Source: Clostridia bacterium (GTDB lineage Bacteria; Bacillota; Clostridia; Oscillospirales; CAG-272). From it: a DNA stretch of 61,664 bases. A program made the translations under genes and the position numbers. Shown piece by piece: positions 23,729 to 32,784 of this stretch. Under the pieces are notes generated by a model. It was not told the DNA's origin. It saw nothing but the letters and a program-made list of their open reading frames with translations, and searched no databases. How positions within the stretch are numbered: position 1 is the first letter of the stretch; each line of letters begins with the position of its first letter. The DNA is taken from the NCBI GenBank assembly GCA_017621655.1, contig JAGASS010000028.1:1-61664 (forward strand). The letters are read 5' to 3'.

Positions 23729-24468
23729 CTGCACACGAGCTTTATCGCGCACTTGAAAATTTAATACCGCGTGAGCTTTCCTGCTCTTGGGATAACGACG
23801 GAATCATGTGCCTGCCCGATCCGTCAAAGGAAGTGAAAAAGGTGCTTTTGTCGCTTGATGCGACTGTTGGCGCAGTAGAATATGCGGCGAAGAACGGCTT
23901 TGACCTTATAGTTACTCATCATCCGCTTATTTTCCGTCCGATCAAGACCGTTTCGGATAACAGATTTGTGACCGCTATCAAGAACGATATATCGGTTTTT
24001 TCGTTCCATACGCGTCTTGACGCCGTTGATGGCGGAGTCAATACGGCTCTCTCCGAGCTTCTCGGACTTACCGATACCGAGCGCTTCGGCGACGACGGGC
24101 TTGGAGTTATCGGTAACGTTTCACCTATGACTGACCGTGAGTTTGTTCTTTTCGCAAAGGAAAAGCTTGGTGCGTCGAAGGCAGACGCTGTGCTTTTTGA
24201 CAAGAGCGTTACGCGTGTTGCGGTTGTCGGCGGTGACGGCGAGCATTATATTCCGTACGCGCACACGGCGGGTGCCGATCTTTACATAAGCGGAAGATTA
24301 AGCTATAACGATATGACCGATGCTTCCGTTTACGGAATGAGCATGGCGGCGCTCGGGCATTTTGAAACAGAAAATCCCGTGCTTGACAAGCTTGAAAAAA
24401 TGATAAAGGACGCTGATCCTTCTGTTATTACCGAGAAGTTTGACTGCAACGTAATAGAAATCCTGTGA
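23725..24468 (+). CDS. Nif3-like dinuclear metal centre hexameric protein
   Basis: A 247-residue DUF34/Nif3 (YqfO-type) protein. Metal ligands are visible: H65-H66 in VTHHPLIFRP, Asp in FHTRLDAVDGG (about 94-104), and ALGHFETENP (His and Glu) near the C-terminus. Family members form toroidal hexamers with a dimetal site; GTP cyclohydrolase-like and NAD-related roles have been proposed, but the function is unsettled. This is the short form lacking the central CutA-like insertion. The ATGA overlap with trmK shows coupling, and pyk follows at once. Confidence 0.92.
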   Translation: MTAHELYRALENLIPRELSCSWDNDGIMCLPDPSKEVKKVLLSLDATVGAVEYAAKNGFDLIVTHHPLIFRPIKTVSDNRFVTAIKNDISVFSFHTRLDAVDGGVNTALSELLGLTDTERFGDDGLGVIGNVSPMTDREFVLFAKEKLGASKADAVLFDKSVTRVAVVGGDGEHYIPYAHTAGADLYISGRLSYNDMTDASVYGMSMAALGHFETENPVLDKLEKMIKDADPSVITEKFDCNVIEIL

Positions 24469-24476
24469 GGCAAAAA

Positions 24477-26237
24477 ATGAGAAAGACAAAAATTATCTGT
24501 ACGCTTGGACCTGCGTCCGAGACAGAGGAAGTAATAAGAGAGCTGATCCTTTCGGGAATGGACGTAGCGCGAATAAACTTCTCGCACGGTGAGCATTCCG
24601 AACACAAGAAAAAGGTCGATATCGTAAAAAAGCTTCGCAAGGAGCTTGGAACATATACGGCGCTTCTGCTTGATACGAAGGGACCTGAGGTGCGCCTTAA
24701 GAAGTTTAAGAACGGAAGCGCGATCCTCAAAACGGGCGACAGCTTCTCCCTCTACCTTAATGACCATGAGGGCGACGAAAATGGCGTAAGTATAACCTAT
24801 ACGGGGCTTTGGCGTGACGTTAACATAGGAAGCAGGATCCTCGTTGACGACGGACTTATCGAGCTTCGCGTTGATAACGTCAAAGAGACGGAGATAAAGA
24901 CGACTGTTCTTAACGGCGGCAAGCTTTCCGATAAGAAGGGTATAAACGTACCCGGAATCAAGCTTTCGATGCCCTTTCTTTCCGAAAAAGACAAGGATGA
25001 CCTTGCTTTCGGCGTTCGGGAGGGCTTTGACTTCATCGCGGCGTCCTTTACTCAGAGCGCTGAGGATATAAGAACGATGCGCGAGGAGCTTGAAAGGAAC
25101 GGCGGCGGAGACATAAGAATTATTGCGAAAATTGAAAATACCGCAGGCGTTGAGAATGTCGACGAGATACTTAACGAAGCCGACGGAATCATGGTAGCAA
25201 GAGGCGACCTCGGAGCTGAGGTGCCTATGGAGAATATTCCGATCCTTCAGAAGCAGCTTATCTCAAAGTGCTACAATGCAGGTAAGCAAGTAATAACCGC
25301 GACGCAGATGCTTGAAAGCATGACGCAGAATCCCCGTCCGACGCGTGCGGAGATAACAGACGTTGCTAATGCTATCTACGACGGTACTTCTGCGACAATG
25401 CTTTCGGGAGAGACTGCTATGGGCAAATATCCCGTTGAATCCGTCAAGCGTATGGCTACGATCGCTATGCGTACCGAGAGTGATATTGACTATAAAAAGA
25501 GATTCTTCGATAACCGTTTCGGCGGATTTACGAACGTAACCGACGCAATTTCGCATGCGACATGTACGACCGCGCACGACCTCGGTGCTAAGACGATAAT
25601 TACCGTTACGACATCGGGCTATACCGCGCGTCTGCTTTCGCGCTTCCGTCCGCAGACAGATATTATTGCCTGCTCACCGTCCGATCAGGCGTGCCGACAC
25701 ATGAATATGTCGTGGGGAGTTATTCCGCTTCATGTTGATAAGGTCGCCGAAAGCTCCGAGGAGCTTCTTGAAATGGCGGTTGACGAGGCGTATAAGAACG
25801 GTCACGTTGAGTACGGCGATCTCGTAGTTATTACGGCAGGTCTACCGCTCGGCGTTTCGGGAACGACGAATATGCTTAAGGTTCAGATGGTCGGCGACGT
25901 TCTTCTTGCAGGAAACGGTATAGTCGATAAGTCTGTATGCGGCAAGCTTTGCGTATGCTCAACTGATGCGGAGGCGCTGGCGAAGTTTGAAAACGGCGAC
26001 ATTATCGTTATTCCGTCGGCATCCGATAAGATAATCGGGCTTCTGCGTCACGCGAGCGCGATAATCTGCGAGCGCGGAGGCGATGATTCATACGCCGCTA
26101 TCGTCGGTAAGACGCTTAACATCCCCGTTATCGTCGGCGCGGAAAACGCAACGAAGATACTTAAAACGGGTACAACAGTAACCGTTGACGGTAAGCTCGG
26201 AATGGTTTACTGCAACGAAAAGTGCGTGCTTTCCTGA
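24477..26237 (+). CDS. pyk: Pyruvate kinase with C-terminal PEP-utiliser domain
   Basis: A 586-residue pyruvate kinase, the last step of glycolysis (PEP + ADP to pyruvate + ATP). Hallmarks are RKTKIICTLGPAS, INFSHGEH, LLDTKGPEVR, the IAKIENTAGVENVDEI segment with the catalytic Lys, ARGDLGAEVP and TQMLESM. Residues about 350-475 are the allosteric C-domain. The extra ~110 residues at the end form the Bacillus-type PEP-utiliser (His-swivelling) domain, including IIGLLRHASAIICERGG. Start: GTGAGG supplies a GAGG site 6 nt before ATG 24477, so the longer GTG start is unlikely. It follows nif3 by 8 bp and abuts yraN. Confidence 0.96.
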   Translation: MRKTKIICTLGPASETEEVIRELILSGMDVARINFSHGEHSEHKKKVDIVKKLRKELGTYTALLLDTKGPEVRLKKFKNGSAILKTGDSFSLYLNDHEGDENGVSITYTGLWRDVNIGSRILVDDGLIELRVDNVKETEIKTTVLNGGKLSDKKGINVPGIKLSMPFLSEKDKDDLAFGVREGFDFIAASFTQSAEDIRTMREELERNGGGDIRIIAKIENTAGVENVDEILNEADGIMVARGDLGAEVPMENIPILQKQLISKCYNAGKQVITATQMLESMTQNPRPTRAEITDVANAIYDGTSATMLSGETAMGKYPVESVKRMATIAMRTESDIDYKKRFFDNRFGGFTNVTDAISHATCTTAHDLGAKTIITVTTSGYTARLLSRFRPQTDIIACSPSDQACRHMNMSWGVIPLHVDKVAESSEELLEMAVDEAYKNGHVEYGDLVVITAGLPLGVSGTTNMLKVQMVGDVLLAGNGIVDKSVCGKLCVCSTDAEALAKFENGDIIVIPSASDKIIGLLRHASAIICERGGDDSYAAIVGKTLNIPVIVGAENATKILKTGTTVTVDGKLGMVYCNEKCVLS

Positions 26238-26665
26238 TGGACATAAGGAAAAAGGACGGCTCGCTTGCCCCTGCACATATAATTACGGGAGTTGCAGGCG
26301 AAAGAGTTGCCGAGGATTATCTGAAAACTAACGGCTATACGGTAATTTGCCGTAACTACAAGCCGTATAACGAAGAGATCGACATAATCGCGCAAAAGGA
26401 TCAGTATATTGTATTTGTCGAGGTAAAAACAAGACGCGAGGTCAAAAGTCAGTATGGCAGACCTGCTGCCGCCGTTACCGCAAAAAAACGTGCAAATCTT
26501 GCCCGTGCCGCTTCCTGCTTTATAAAAAACTTCCCGAGCGATAAATTTTACCGCTTTGACGTGATCGAGGTGTTCGTCTGCTCCGACAAGAACACGGGAG
26601 AGGGAAGCTATAAGATAAATCACATGAAGGGTGTATTCGGAGCAAAGGGCAGAATCTGGATCTGA
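26237..26665 (+). CDS. YraN family endonuclease-like protein (UPF0102)
   Basis: A 142-residue UPF0102/YraN protein with the restriction-endonuclease-like core GVAGERVAEDYLKTNGY, EEIDIIAQKD and VFVEVKTRR, i.e. the E-x-D...E-x-K set of PD-(D/E)XK nucleases. Homologues are implicated in recombination or DNA processing, but the function is not firmly known. The ATG at 26237 overlaps the pyk stop (TGATG), so translation is coupled. Length is slightly above the family norm because of a short N-terminal addition. Confidence 0.9.
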   Translation: MDIRKKDGSLAPAHIITGVAGERVAEDYLKTNGYTVICRNYKPYNEEIDIIAQKDQYIVFVEVKTRREVKSQYGRPAAAVTAKKRANLARAASCFIKNFPSDKFYRFDVIEVFVCSDKNTGEGSYKINHMKGVFGAKGRIWI

Positions 26666-26672
26666 GGTCACT

Positions 26673-27551
26673 ATGAAATTATTTGATCTTCACTGCGATA
26701 CTCTCGGCGAGATATTCCGCCGAAAAGAGGGTATGTTTGATAACACCTGTCATATAGAGCTTAACAAGGCGTTTAGCGTTCTTGATAGCTATACGCAGGT
26801 GATGGCGATATGGAGCGAGCATAATTTGGATAACGACGAGAATTATGCCCGTTGCCTACGGAATCTCGACTACGCCGAGGAGCATATTTTCGGCATTGAG
26901 AATTTTACTCCGATACTCGCCGTTGAGGGCGGAAAGCTTCTTAACGGAGACATCAGCCGTCTCGATACGTTAGCGAAGCGAGGAGTTAAGATATTTACCC
27001 TCGTCTGGCGCGATAGCTGCCATATCGGAGGCGCGTTCAACAATTCGGAGGGGCTTTCAGATTTCGGAAAAGAGGTCGTTTACCGTTGCTTCGAGCTTGG
27101 TATAACGCCTGATCTCTCGCACTCAAACGACGAGATCTGTTATCAGGCGATAGAGCTTGCAAAGGACGCGAAAAAGCCGCTAATTGCGAGCCATAGTTGC
27201 AGCAGAAGCGTGTTTGATCACCCGCGAAACATCTCGGATGAAGTCGCAAGGGAGGTCGCTTCCCTTGGAGGCGTTATAGGCGTCAATTTCGTTTCAGATC
27301 ATCTCGGAGGCAGAAGCATTGATACGCTGCTTGAGCATATAGATTATTTGTTCGATACCTGCGGAAGCGGGGCGGTCTGTCTCGGCACAGATTTTGACGG
27401 AACGTCGGACGATACGCTTCCTTACGGCATCGAAAACGTGGGAAAGGTCGGCGTTTTGTACGACGCTTTGGCGAAGAAATATCACTCCGAGGATCTATCT
27501 GACGCGGTATTTTATAAAAACGCAGAACATTTTGCAAAAAGCAATTTTTAA
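26673..27551 (+). CDS. Membrane dipeptidase (peptidase M19) family protein
   Basis: A 292-residue M19 (renal dipeptidase-like) zinc hydrolase. The first metal pair is in LFDLHCDTLGE (HxD, about 3-13). The bridging Glu follows in the ILAVEGGKLL segment, and two His in DLSHSNDEICY and IASHSCSRSVFDHPRN. LGTDFDGT near the end carries the last Asp. It probably cleaves dipeptides, perhaps D-amino-acid containing ones from peptidoglycan, in the cytosol. I choose ATG 26673 because GAGG lies just upstream and the sequence begins right at the metal motif. Confidence 0.92.
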   Translation: MKLFDLHCDTLGEIFRRKEGMFDNTCHIELNKAFSVLDSYTQVMAIWSEHNLDNDENYARCLRNLDYAEEHIFGIENFTPILAVEGGKLLNGDISRLDTLAKRGVKIFTLVWRDSCHIGGAFNNSEGLSDFGKEVVYRCFELGITPDLSHSNDEICYQAIELAKDAKKPLIASHSCSRSVFDHPRNISDEVAREVASLGGVIGVNFVSDHLGGRSIDTLLEHIDYLFDTCGSGAVCLGTDFDGTSDDTLPYGIENVGKVGVLYDALAKKYHSEDLSDAVFYKNAEHFAKSNF

Positions 27552-27580
27552 TAAATCCTAACTGAGGAAGGAAAAAAGAT

Positions 27581-29071
27581 ATGAAGTACATAAGCACGAG
27601 AGGAAAAAGCCAGGCAGTATCATCCGCTATGGCGATAAAGAAGGGGCTTTGCGAGGACGGAGGACTTTATTTCCCCGACGAAATACCGTCCCTTTCGCTT
27701 GACGAAATAAAGGCGCTTTGCGATGATAATTATCCTGCCCGCGCGGCAAAGGTAATGTATAAGTTCCTCTCTGACGAATATACCTACGAGGAGCTTCTCT
27801 GCGAATGCGAGGGTGCCTACTGTGAAAACAGCTTCCCCGGCGGTCCTGCGCCTATATCGAAGCTCGGAGAGAGAATAAGAGTTCTTGAGCTTTGGCACGG
27901 TCCGACGGCGGCGTTCAAGGATATGGCGCTTCAGATAATGCCTCGGCTTTTCGTCAGAGCCGTAAAAAAGACGGGAGATACGCGTAAGGCGCTCATTCTC
28001 GTTGCTACCTCGGGTGACACCGGTAAGGCGGCGCTTGAGGGTTATAAGGACGTAGACGGCGTCGGAATTTCGGTATTCTATCCCGTTGACGGCGTAAGCC
28101 GAGTGCAGAAGCTTCAGATGGCAACGCAGGAGGGAAAGAATGTCGAAGTGAATTCCGTTATCGGTAACTTTGACGATGCGCAGAACGGCGTTAAAAAGAT
28201 ATTCTCCGACTCGGAAATAAACGCAAAGCTGAACGAAAAGGGAGTTTTCCTCTCGTCTGCAAACTCGATCAACTGGGGACGTCTTGTACCGCAGGTCGTT
28301 TACTACATTTCGGCTTACTGCGATCTATTAAAGGACGGAGACATTGCGCTCGGCGAGGAGATAGATATCTGCGTTCCGACGGGTAACTTCGGAAACATTC
28401 TCGCAGCTTATATTGCGAAGCTTATGGGACTTCCCGTTCATAGCTTCATTTGCGCGTCGAATAAGAACAACGTTCTTACCGACTTCTTCGTAAGCGGTAA
28501 TTATAACAGAAACCGTCCCTTCTATGCGACGACCTCACCCTCAATGGACATTCTCATTTCGAGCAACCTCGAGCGTCTACTGTACCTCACCTGCGGTCAG
28601 AAAGAGACCGAGACGCTGATGAACGAGCTTAAGGAAAATGGAAGCTATACCGTAACCGACGAGGCGAAGGCGAAGATCGGCGCTGAATTTACAGGTCTAT
28701 CCTGCGACGAGGATCAGACTGCCATAGAGATCAAGCACATTTATGAGGATTATAACTATCTTTGCGATACTCATACCGCAGTAGGTCTGTACTGCGCCGA
28801 GAACTATATCAAGGAAAATAACAGCGGCAGAAAGCTCGTTTGCGCGTCGACAGCGTCGCCCTACAAGTTCTCGCCCGCCGTTCTTAAGGCACTGACGGGC
28901 GAGGTTCCCGAAAACGAGCTTGACGCAATGGAGCTTCTTGAAAAGAAGACGGGCGTTCCGATTCCGAAGCCCCTATACGGAATTGCAAAAAGAAAAGTCC
29001 GCTTTGACCCGAATAACGCGATCAAAGCGGAGGATATGCCACTTTCGGCACTCAATTTTCAGAGATTCTGA
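27581..29071 (+). CDS. thrC: Threonine synthase
   Basis: A 496-residue PLP enzyme converting O-phosphohomoserine to threonine. The Schiff-base Lys is in HGPTAAFKDMALQ (about residues 107-119), the phosphate-binding loop is ATSGDTGKAAL, and CVPTGNFGNILAAYIA holds the PLP ring. Length and the N-terminal YISTRGKSQAVSS match the long ThrC class shared with enterobacteria and Clostridia. GAGGAAGGAAAA precedes the ATG. Its 3' end overlaps the convergent DUF1540 gene by 13 bp. The aspartate kinase of the same pathway is at 53204-54529. Confidence 0.95.
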   Translation: MKYISTRGKSQAVSSAMAIKKGLCEDGGLYFPDEIPSLSLDEIKALCDDNYPARAAKVMYKFLSDEYTYEELLCECEGAYCENSFPGGPAPISKLGERIRVLELWHGPTAAFKDMALQIMPRLFVRAVKKTGDTRKALILVATSGDTGKAALEGYKDVDGVGISVFYPVDGVSRVQKLQMATQEGKNVEVNSVIGNFDDAQNGVKKIFSDSEINAKLNEKGVFLSSANSINWGRLVPQVVYYISAYCDLLKDGDIALGEEIDICVPTGNFGNILAAYIAKLMGLPVHSFICASNKNNVLTDFFVSGNYNRNRPFYATTSPSMDILISSNLERLLYLTCGQKETETLMNELKENGSYTVTDEAKAKIGAEFTGLSCDEDQTAIEIKHIYEDYNYLCDTHTAVGLYCAENYIKENNSGRKLVCASTASPYKFSPAVLKALTGEVPENELDAMELLEKKTGVPIPKPLYGIAKRKVRFDPNNAIKAEDMPLSALNFQRF

Positions 29072-29262
29072 TTTTTCTGCTTGAAGGTTGCACAGACGGT
29101 GTCGGTGCAGGAGGTCGCAAATGACGGACCTACGGCGATCTTGGATGCCGTGCAGTGGTTGTCACCGTCGTGGTAAGCGCAGTTGCGAACGTCGCAGATG
29201 ACGCCCTTGTTGTGATTCTTCTTGCCGTCCTTCGTTTCAACGTGCATATCAAAAATTCCCAT
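29059..29262 (-). CDS. DUF1540 Cys-rich small protein
   Basis: A 67-residue DUF1540 protein with four conserved Cys in two clusters: CDVRNCAYHDGDNHCTA and SCTDTVCATF. The pattern suggests a metal- or disulfide-stabilised mini-domain. The function is unknown; the family is frequent in spore-forming Clostridia. AAGGAAC precedes the start. The C-terminus overlaps the end of thrC on the opposite strand. Confidence 0.88.
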   Translation of the reverse strand: MGIFDMHVETKDGKKNHNKGVICDVRNCAYHDGDNHCTASKIAVGPSFATSCTDTVCATFKQKNQNL

Positions 29263-29342
29263 TTTTCAGTTCCTTTCTTGTGGAGGTATCCACGTTTAGT
29301 ATTCGTAATTTCGGTTGAAATATACCGAGAAAGGAGGAGATT

Positions 29343-30053
29343 TTGGCTCTATACGTTATTGCCGACACACATCTGTCGGAAGCAGTACCGAAGCCGATGG
29401 ACGTTTTCGGAAACCGTTGGCGCGATTACATGTCGAAGCTTGTCAGCAGTTGGAACGCTGTCGTCGGTGAAAACGATACAGTAGTCATCCCGGGCGACAT
29501 TTCCTGGGGACTGAATCTTGAAGAAGCAGGACCCGACTTAAAGCTTATCTCCTCTCTTAACGGAAAAAAGATAATCGGAAAGGGAAATCACGACCTTTGG
29601 TGGCAGTCGGAAAAGAAGCTTAGCGAATTCTTTGCCCGAGAGGGAATAACGAATATCTCGCTTCTTCACAATAACGCGCATCTCGTTGAGAATATTATCG
29701 TCTGCGGCTCGCGCGGTTGGTTTTACGACCCGAAAAGCGCGCCCGACGGAACGGATTTTGAAAAGCTTTCAAAGCGCGAGGTCATACGTACCGAGCTGTC
29801 ATTCAAGGCGGCAGTCGCGCTCGATCCCGACGAAAAATACGAAAAGGTCGCATTTTTCCATTTTCCGCCCGTATGTAAGGACTTTGTAAGTCAAGATCTT
29901 ATCGAGCTTATGAAAACGTACGGTATAGTTAGATGCTACTACGGACATCTTCATAATTCATATGATATTCCGAGGTCGTTTGATCACGAGGGAATAAAGA
30001 TGAATATAGTTTCATCGGATTATTTGAGTTTTATACCCCTAAAAATCAATTAA
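29343..30053 (+). CDS. Calcineurin-like metallophosphoesterase
   Basis: A 236-residue phosphoesterase with the full motif series: IADTHLSE (D-x-H), VIPGDISWG (GD), GKGNHDLWW (GNH[DE]) and YGHLHNS (GHxH). It matches the YpbG-type group common next to tig/clp genes in Clostridia; the substrate is unknown. The start is a TTG at 29343 with AGGAGG 6-7 nt upstream. No terminator separates it from the tig promoter region. Confidence 0.9.
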   Translation: MALYVIADTHLSEAVPKPMDVFGNRWRDYMSKLVSSWNAVVGENDTVVIPGDISWGLNLEEAGPDLKLISSLNGKKIIGKGNHDLWWQSEKKLSEFFAREGITNISLLHNNAHLVENIIVCGSRGWFYDPKSAPDGTDFEKLSKREVIRTELSFKAAVALDPDEKYEKVAFFHFPPVCKDFVSQDLIELMKTYGIVRCYYGHLHNSYDIPRSFDHEGIKMNIVSSDYLSFIPLKIN

Positions 30054-30078
30054 TTAACTACTTTTTCGCCTAAATCTA

Positions 30079-30106
30079 TTGACAATAAGCGAAAATTTGG
30101 TAAAAT
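30079..30106 (+). promoter_or_regulatory. Promoter of tig
   Basis: TTGACA (30079-30084), a 16-bp spacer and TAAAAT (30101-30106). Confidence 0.8.
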
Positions 30107-30142
30107 TATAAGGATATTAATATCATCGGAGGAAAAAACAAA

Positions 30143-31498
30143 ATGAGCTTGAAAAGCACAAACAAAAATGGAAATCAGGTTGAGCTTGAAATAGCTATCG
30201 ACAAGGAGAGCTTCGACAAGGCAGTCGAGGCCGCATACAGAAAGAATGTTAAGAACATGAACGTTCCCGGCTTCAGAAAGGGTAAGGCACCCCGTTCCGT
30301 CGTTGAGAAGATGTACGGTAAGGGCGTATTCTACGATGAAGCTATAAACGCGCTTCTCCCCAAGGCATACGACGAGGCGATCACCGAGTGCGGCGAGACT
30401 CCCGTAGGTCAGGCAGAGTTCGATATCGTTTCTCTTGACGATAACGGCGTTGTTCTTAAGGCATCCTTCCCGGTCAAGCCCGAGGTTACCGTTAAGGAAT
30501 ATAAGGGTTATAAGGTAACGAGAACCGTTGCTCCTACTACCGAGGAAGAAGTAAACGCACAGATCGAGCAGGTTCGCGCTCGTAATTCCCGTACCGTTGA
30601 TATCACCGACCGCGCAGCGGCTGAGGGCGATATCGCAGTAATCGACTACGAGGGCTCCGTTGACGGCGTTCCCTTCGAGGGCGGCAAGGGCGAGAAGTAT
30701 AACCTTACTCTCGGCTCCGGTCAGTTCATTCCCGGATTTGAAGAGCAGATCGTCGGTCACAATGCGGGCGACGCATTCGACGTAAACGTAACCTTCCCGA
30801 CCGAGTATCATGCTGCCGAGCTTGCTGGTAAGGCGGCTGTATTTAAGACCGTTCTTCACGAGATCAAGTTCAATGAGCTTCCCGAGCTTGACGACGAGTT
30901 CGCTAAGGACGTTTCGGAATTTGATACCTTCGCTGAATATAAGGCAGACGTTGAGGCAAAAATCACAGAGAGACACAATGCAGAGGCAGACAGAGAAGTT
31001 GAGAATAAGCTCATCGATATGCTTATCGAGAACCTCGAAGCTGACATTCCCGAAGCAATGTTCGTCACCGAGACCGAGAATCAGGTCCGTGATTACGACA
31101 ACCGTCTCAGAATGCAGGGACTTGACCTCAATACTTATCTCAAGTATACCGGCATGACTCTCGACAATATGAGAGAGCAGTTCAGACCTATCGCTGAAAA
31201 GCAGGTCAAGACACGTCTTGCTCTTGAGAAGATCGCCGCTCTCGAGAATATCGAGGTAACAGAGGAAGAAATCGAGGCAGAGCTTCAGAAGATCGCTGAC
31301 GCTTACCGCATTGAGCTTTCCGAGGTTAAGGCTCAGATCACTCCCGACATGATCACCGACGATATCAAGGTATCGAAGGCAGTCGAGGTAGTTAAGAGCA
31401 ATGCTTCCATCACCAAGCCACGTAAGCCCAGAGCAAAGAAGGCGGCTCCCAAGGCAGAGGAAGCAGCAGAAGAGAAGACTGAAGAAGTAACCGAGTAA
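30143..31498 (+). CDS. tig: Trigger factor
   Basis: A 451-residue ribosome-bound chaperone and prolyl isomerase. The N-terminal ribosome-binding domain contains the GFRKGKAPRSVVEKMYG signature (about 45-61, FRxGxxP). The FKBP-type PPIase domain spans about 150-250 (GDIAVIDYEGSVDG, GSGQFIPGFEEQIVG). The helical C-domain follows. The last ~30 residues form a Lys/Ala/Glu tail (PRKPRAKKAAPKAEEAAEE), an extension seen in some Clostridia. It heads the cluster tig, SGNH hydrolase, clpP, clpX; tig-clpP-clpX linkage is standard. Confidence 0.96.
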   Translation: MSLKSTNKNGNQVELEIAIDKESFDKAVEAAYRKNVKNMNVPGFRKGKAPRSVVEKMYGKGVFYDEAINALLPKAYDEAITECGETPVGQAEFDIVSLDDNGVVLKASFPVKPEVTVKEYKGYKVTRTVAPTTEEEVNAQIEQVRARNSRTVDITDRAAAEGDIAVIDYEGSVDGVPFEGGKGEKYNLTLGSGQFIPGFEEQIVGHNAGDAFDVNVTFPTEYHAAELAGKAAVFKTVLHEIKFNELPELDDEFAKDVSEFDTFAEYKADVEAKITERHNAEADREVENKLIDMLIENLEADIPEAMFVTETENQVRDYDNRLRMQGLDLNTYLKYTGMTLDNMREQFRPIAEKQVKTRLALEKIAALENIEVTEEEIEAELQKIADAYRIELSEVKAQITPDMITDDIKVSKAVEVVKSNASITKPRKPRAKKAAPKAEEAAEEKTEEVTE

Positions 31499-31499
31499 T

Positions 31500-32141
31500 A
31501 TGGAGCTTAAGGGTAAGAAGATAAACTTTCTCGGAGATAGCATTACCGAGGGCTACGGTTGTACCGATGCGAGCAAAACTTTTCATCAGCTAATGAAAGA
31601 GCGTTTCGGTCTCGCCGCCGCCCGTAATTACGGTGTAAGCGGAACGCGACTTGCAAAGCAGGTGGTGTCGTCCGAGAATCAGCGCCACGATCTTGATTTC
31701 CCGATGAGGGCAGTCGAGATGGATAGAGACGCAGACGCTATCGTGGTCTTTGGCGGAACAAATGACTTCGGTCACGGTGACGCACCTATCGGAGAAATGT
31801 CAGATAGAACCCCCGATACCTTCTACGGCGCGCTTCATTATCTTTACACATATCTTATGACGGAATATCCGTTTGCGAGAATATTCGTTTGCACGCCTCT
31901 TCACCGCTTGACGGAGAATCAGCCCGACATAAAGGGAAAGATCCTTTCCGATTACGCCGAGATGATAAGAGAGGTCGCGCGTTATTACTCGCTTCCGGTT
32001 ATTGATCTTTATGATATTTACGGCGTTCAGCCGTCAATTGACGTTCAGAGAGAAATGTATATGCCCGACGGACTTCATCCGAACGACGCAGGACACGTTC
32101 TTCTTTCAGAGCGTATAGCAAACTTCATTCTTTCATACTGA
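31500..32141 (+). CDS. SGNH/GDSL hydrolase
   Basis: A 213-residue SGNH-fold esterase. Block I is [11 protein letters not shown] (catalytic Ser, about residues 11-13), block III is [10 protein letters not shown] (Gly and Asn), and block V is [11 protein letters not shown] with the catalytic Asp-His pair. There is no signal peptide, so it is probably cytosolic; it may remove acetyl groups from carbohydrates, but the substrate is inferred only from the fold. It begins one base after tig and sits between tig and clpP, an insertion in an otherwise conserved gene order. Confidence 0.9.
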   Translation: MELKGKKINFLGDSITEGYGCTDASKTFHQLMKERFGLAAARNYGVSGTRLAKQVVSSENQRHDLDFPMRAVEMDRDADAIVVFGGTNDFGHGDAPIGEMSDRTPDTFYGALHYLYTYLMTEYPFARIFVCTPLHRLTENQPDIKGKILSDYAEMIREVARYYSLPVIDLYDIYGVQPSIDVQREMYMPDGLHPNDAGHVLLSERIANFILSY

Positions 32142-32197
32142 CATCGCGCGGAAAGCATATAACAGTGCTTTCCGCACAGATTTATAGGAGGAAATTT

Positions 32198-32782
32198 ATG
32201 GCACTCGTACCAACCGTAGTTGAACAGACAAACAGAGGCGAAAGAGCTTACGATATATACTCCCGCCTTCTTAACGACAGAATCATATTCCTTTCGGACG
32301 AGGTAAACGACGTTACAGCGTCGCTCGTTATCGCGCAGCTTCTTTTCCTTGAGGCGCAGGACCCCGATAAGGATATCTGCCTTTATATCAATAGCCCCGG
32401 AGGATCGGTTTCTGCAGGACTTGCGATATACGATACTATGAATTTTATTAAGTGCGACGTTTCGACCATTTGCGTCGGAATGGCTGCAAGCATGGGCGCG
32501 TTCCTTCTTTCGGCAGGCACTAAGGGTAAGCGCCTTGCACTCCCGAACAGCGAGATAATGATCCATCAGCCCCTCGGCGGTATGCAGGGTCAGGCGTCGG
32601 ACATCAAGATCCACGCAGATCACATCATCGCAACGAGAGAAAAGCTCAATAAGATACTTGCTAAGAACACAGGCAAGACTATCGAGGAGATAGCTCGCGA
32701 TACAGACCGCGACAACTTCCTTTCGGCTGAAGCCGCGCTTGAATATGGACTTATTGACAGAGTTATCGAAAAGAGAGACTGA
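32198..32782 (+). CDS. clpP: ATP-dependent Clp protease proteolytic subunit
   Basis: A 194-residue ClpP, the barrel-shaped serine peptidase that degrades proteins fed by ClpX/ClpC. The triad is S98 ([11 protein letters not shown]), H123 (MIHQPLGG) and D172 (DTDRDNF). The start ATG at 32198 follows AGGAGG 9-10 nt upstream; the open frame extends 11 codons upstream without a site. clpX follows after 2 bp. Confidence 0.97.
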   Translation: MALVPTVVEQTNRGERAYDIYSRLLNDRIIFLSDEVNDVTASLVIAQLLFLEAQDPDKDICLYINSPGGSVSAGLAIYDTMNFIKCDVSTICVGMAASMGAFLLSAGTKGKRLALPNSEIMIHQPLGGMQGQASDIKIHADHIIATREKLNKILAKNTGKTIEEIARDTDRDNFLSAEAALEYGLIDRVIEKRD

Positions 32783-32784
32783 TA

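Noticed and set aside
30050..31543. Long open frame (497 codons) on the minus strand opposite trigger factor
   Set aside because: It is the antisense shadow of tig; codon bias on the plus strand leaves the opposite frame open. No ribosome site, and the predicted protein is a Leu/Val/Cys-rich low-quality sequence.
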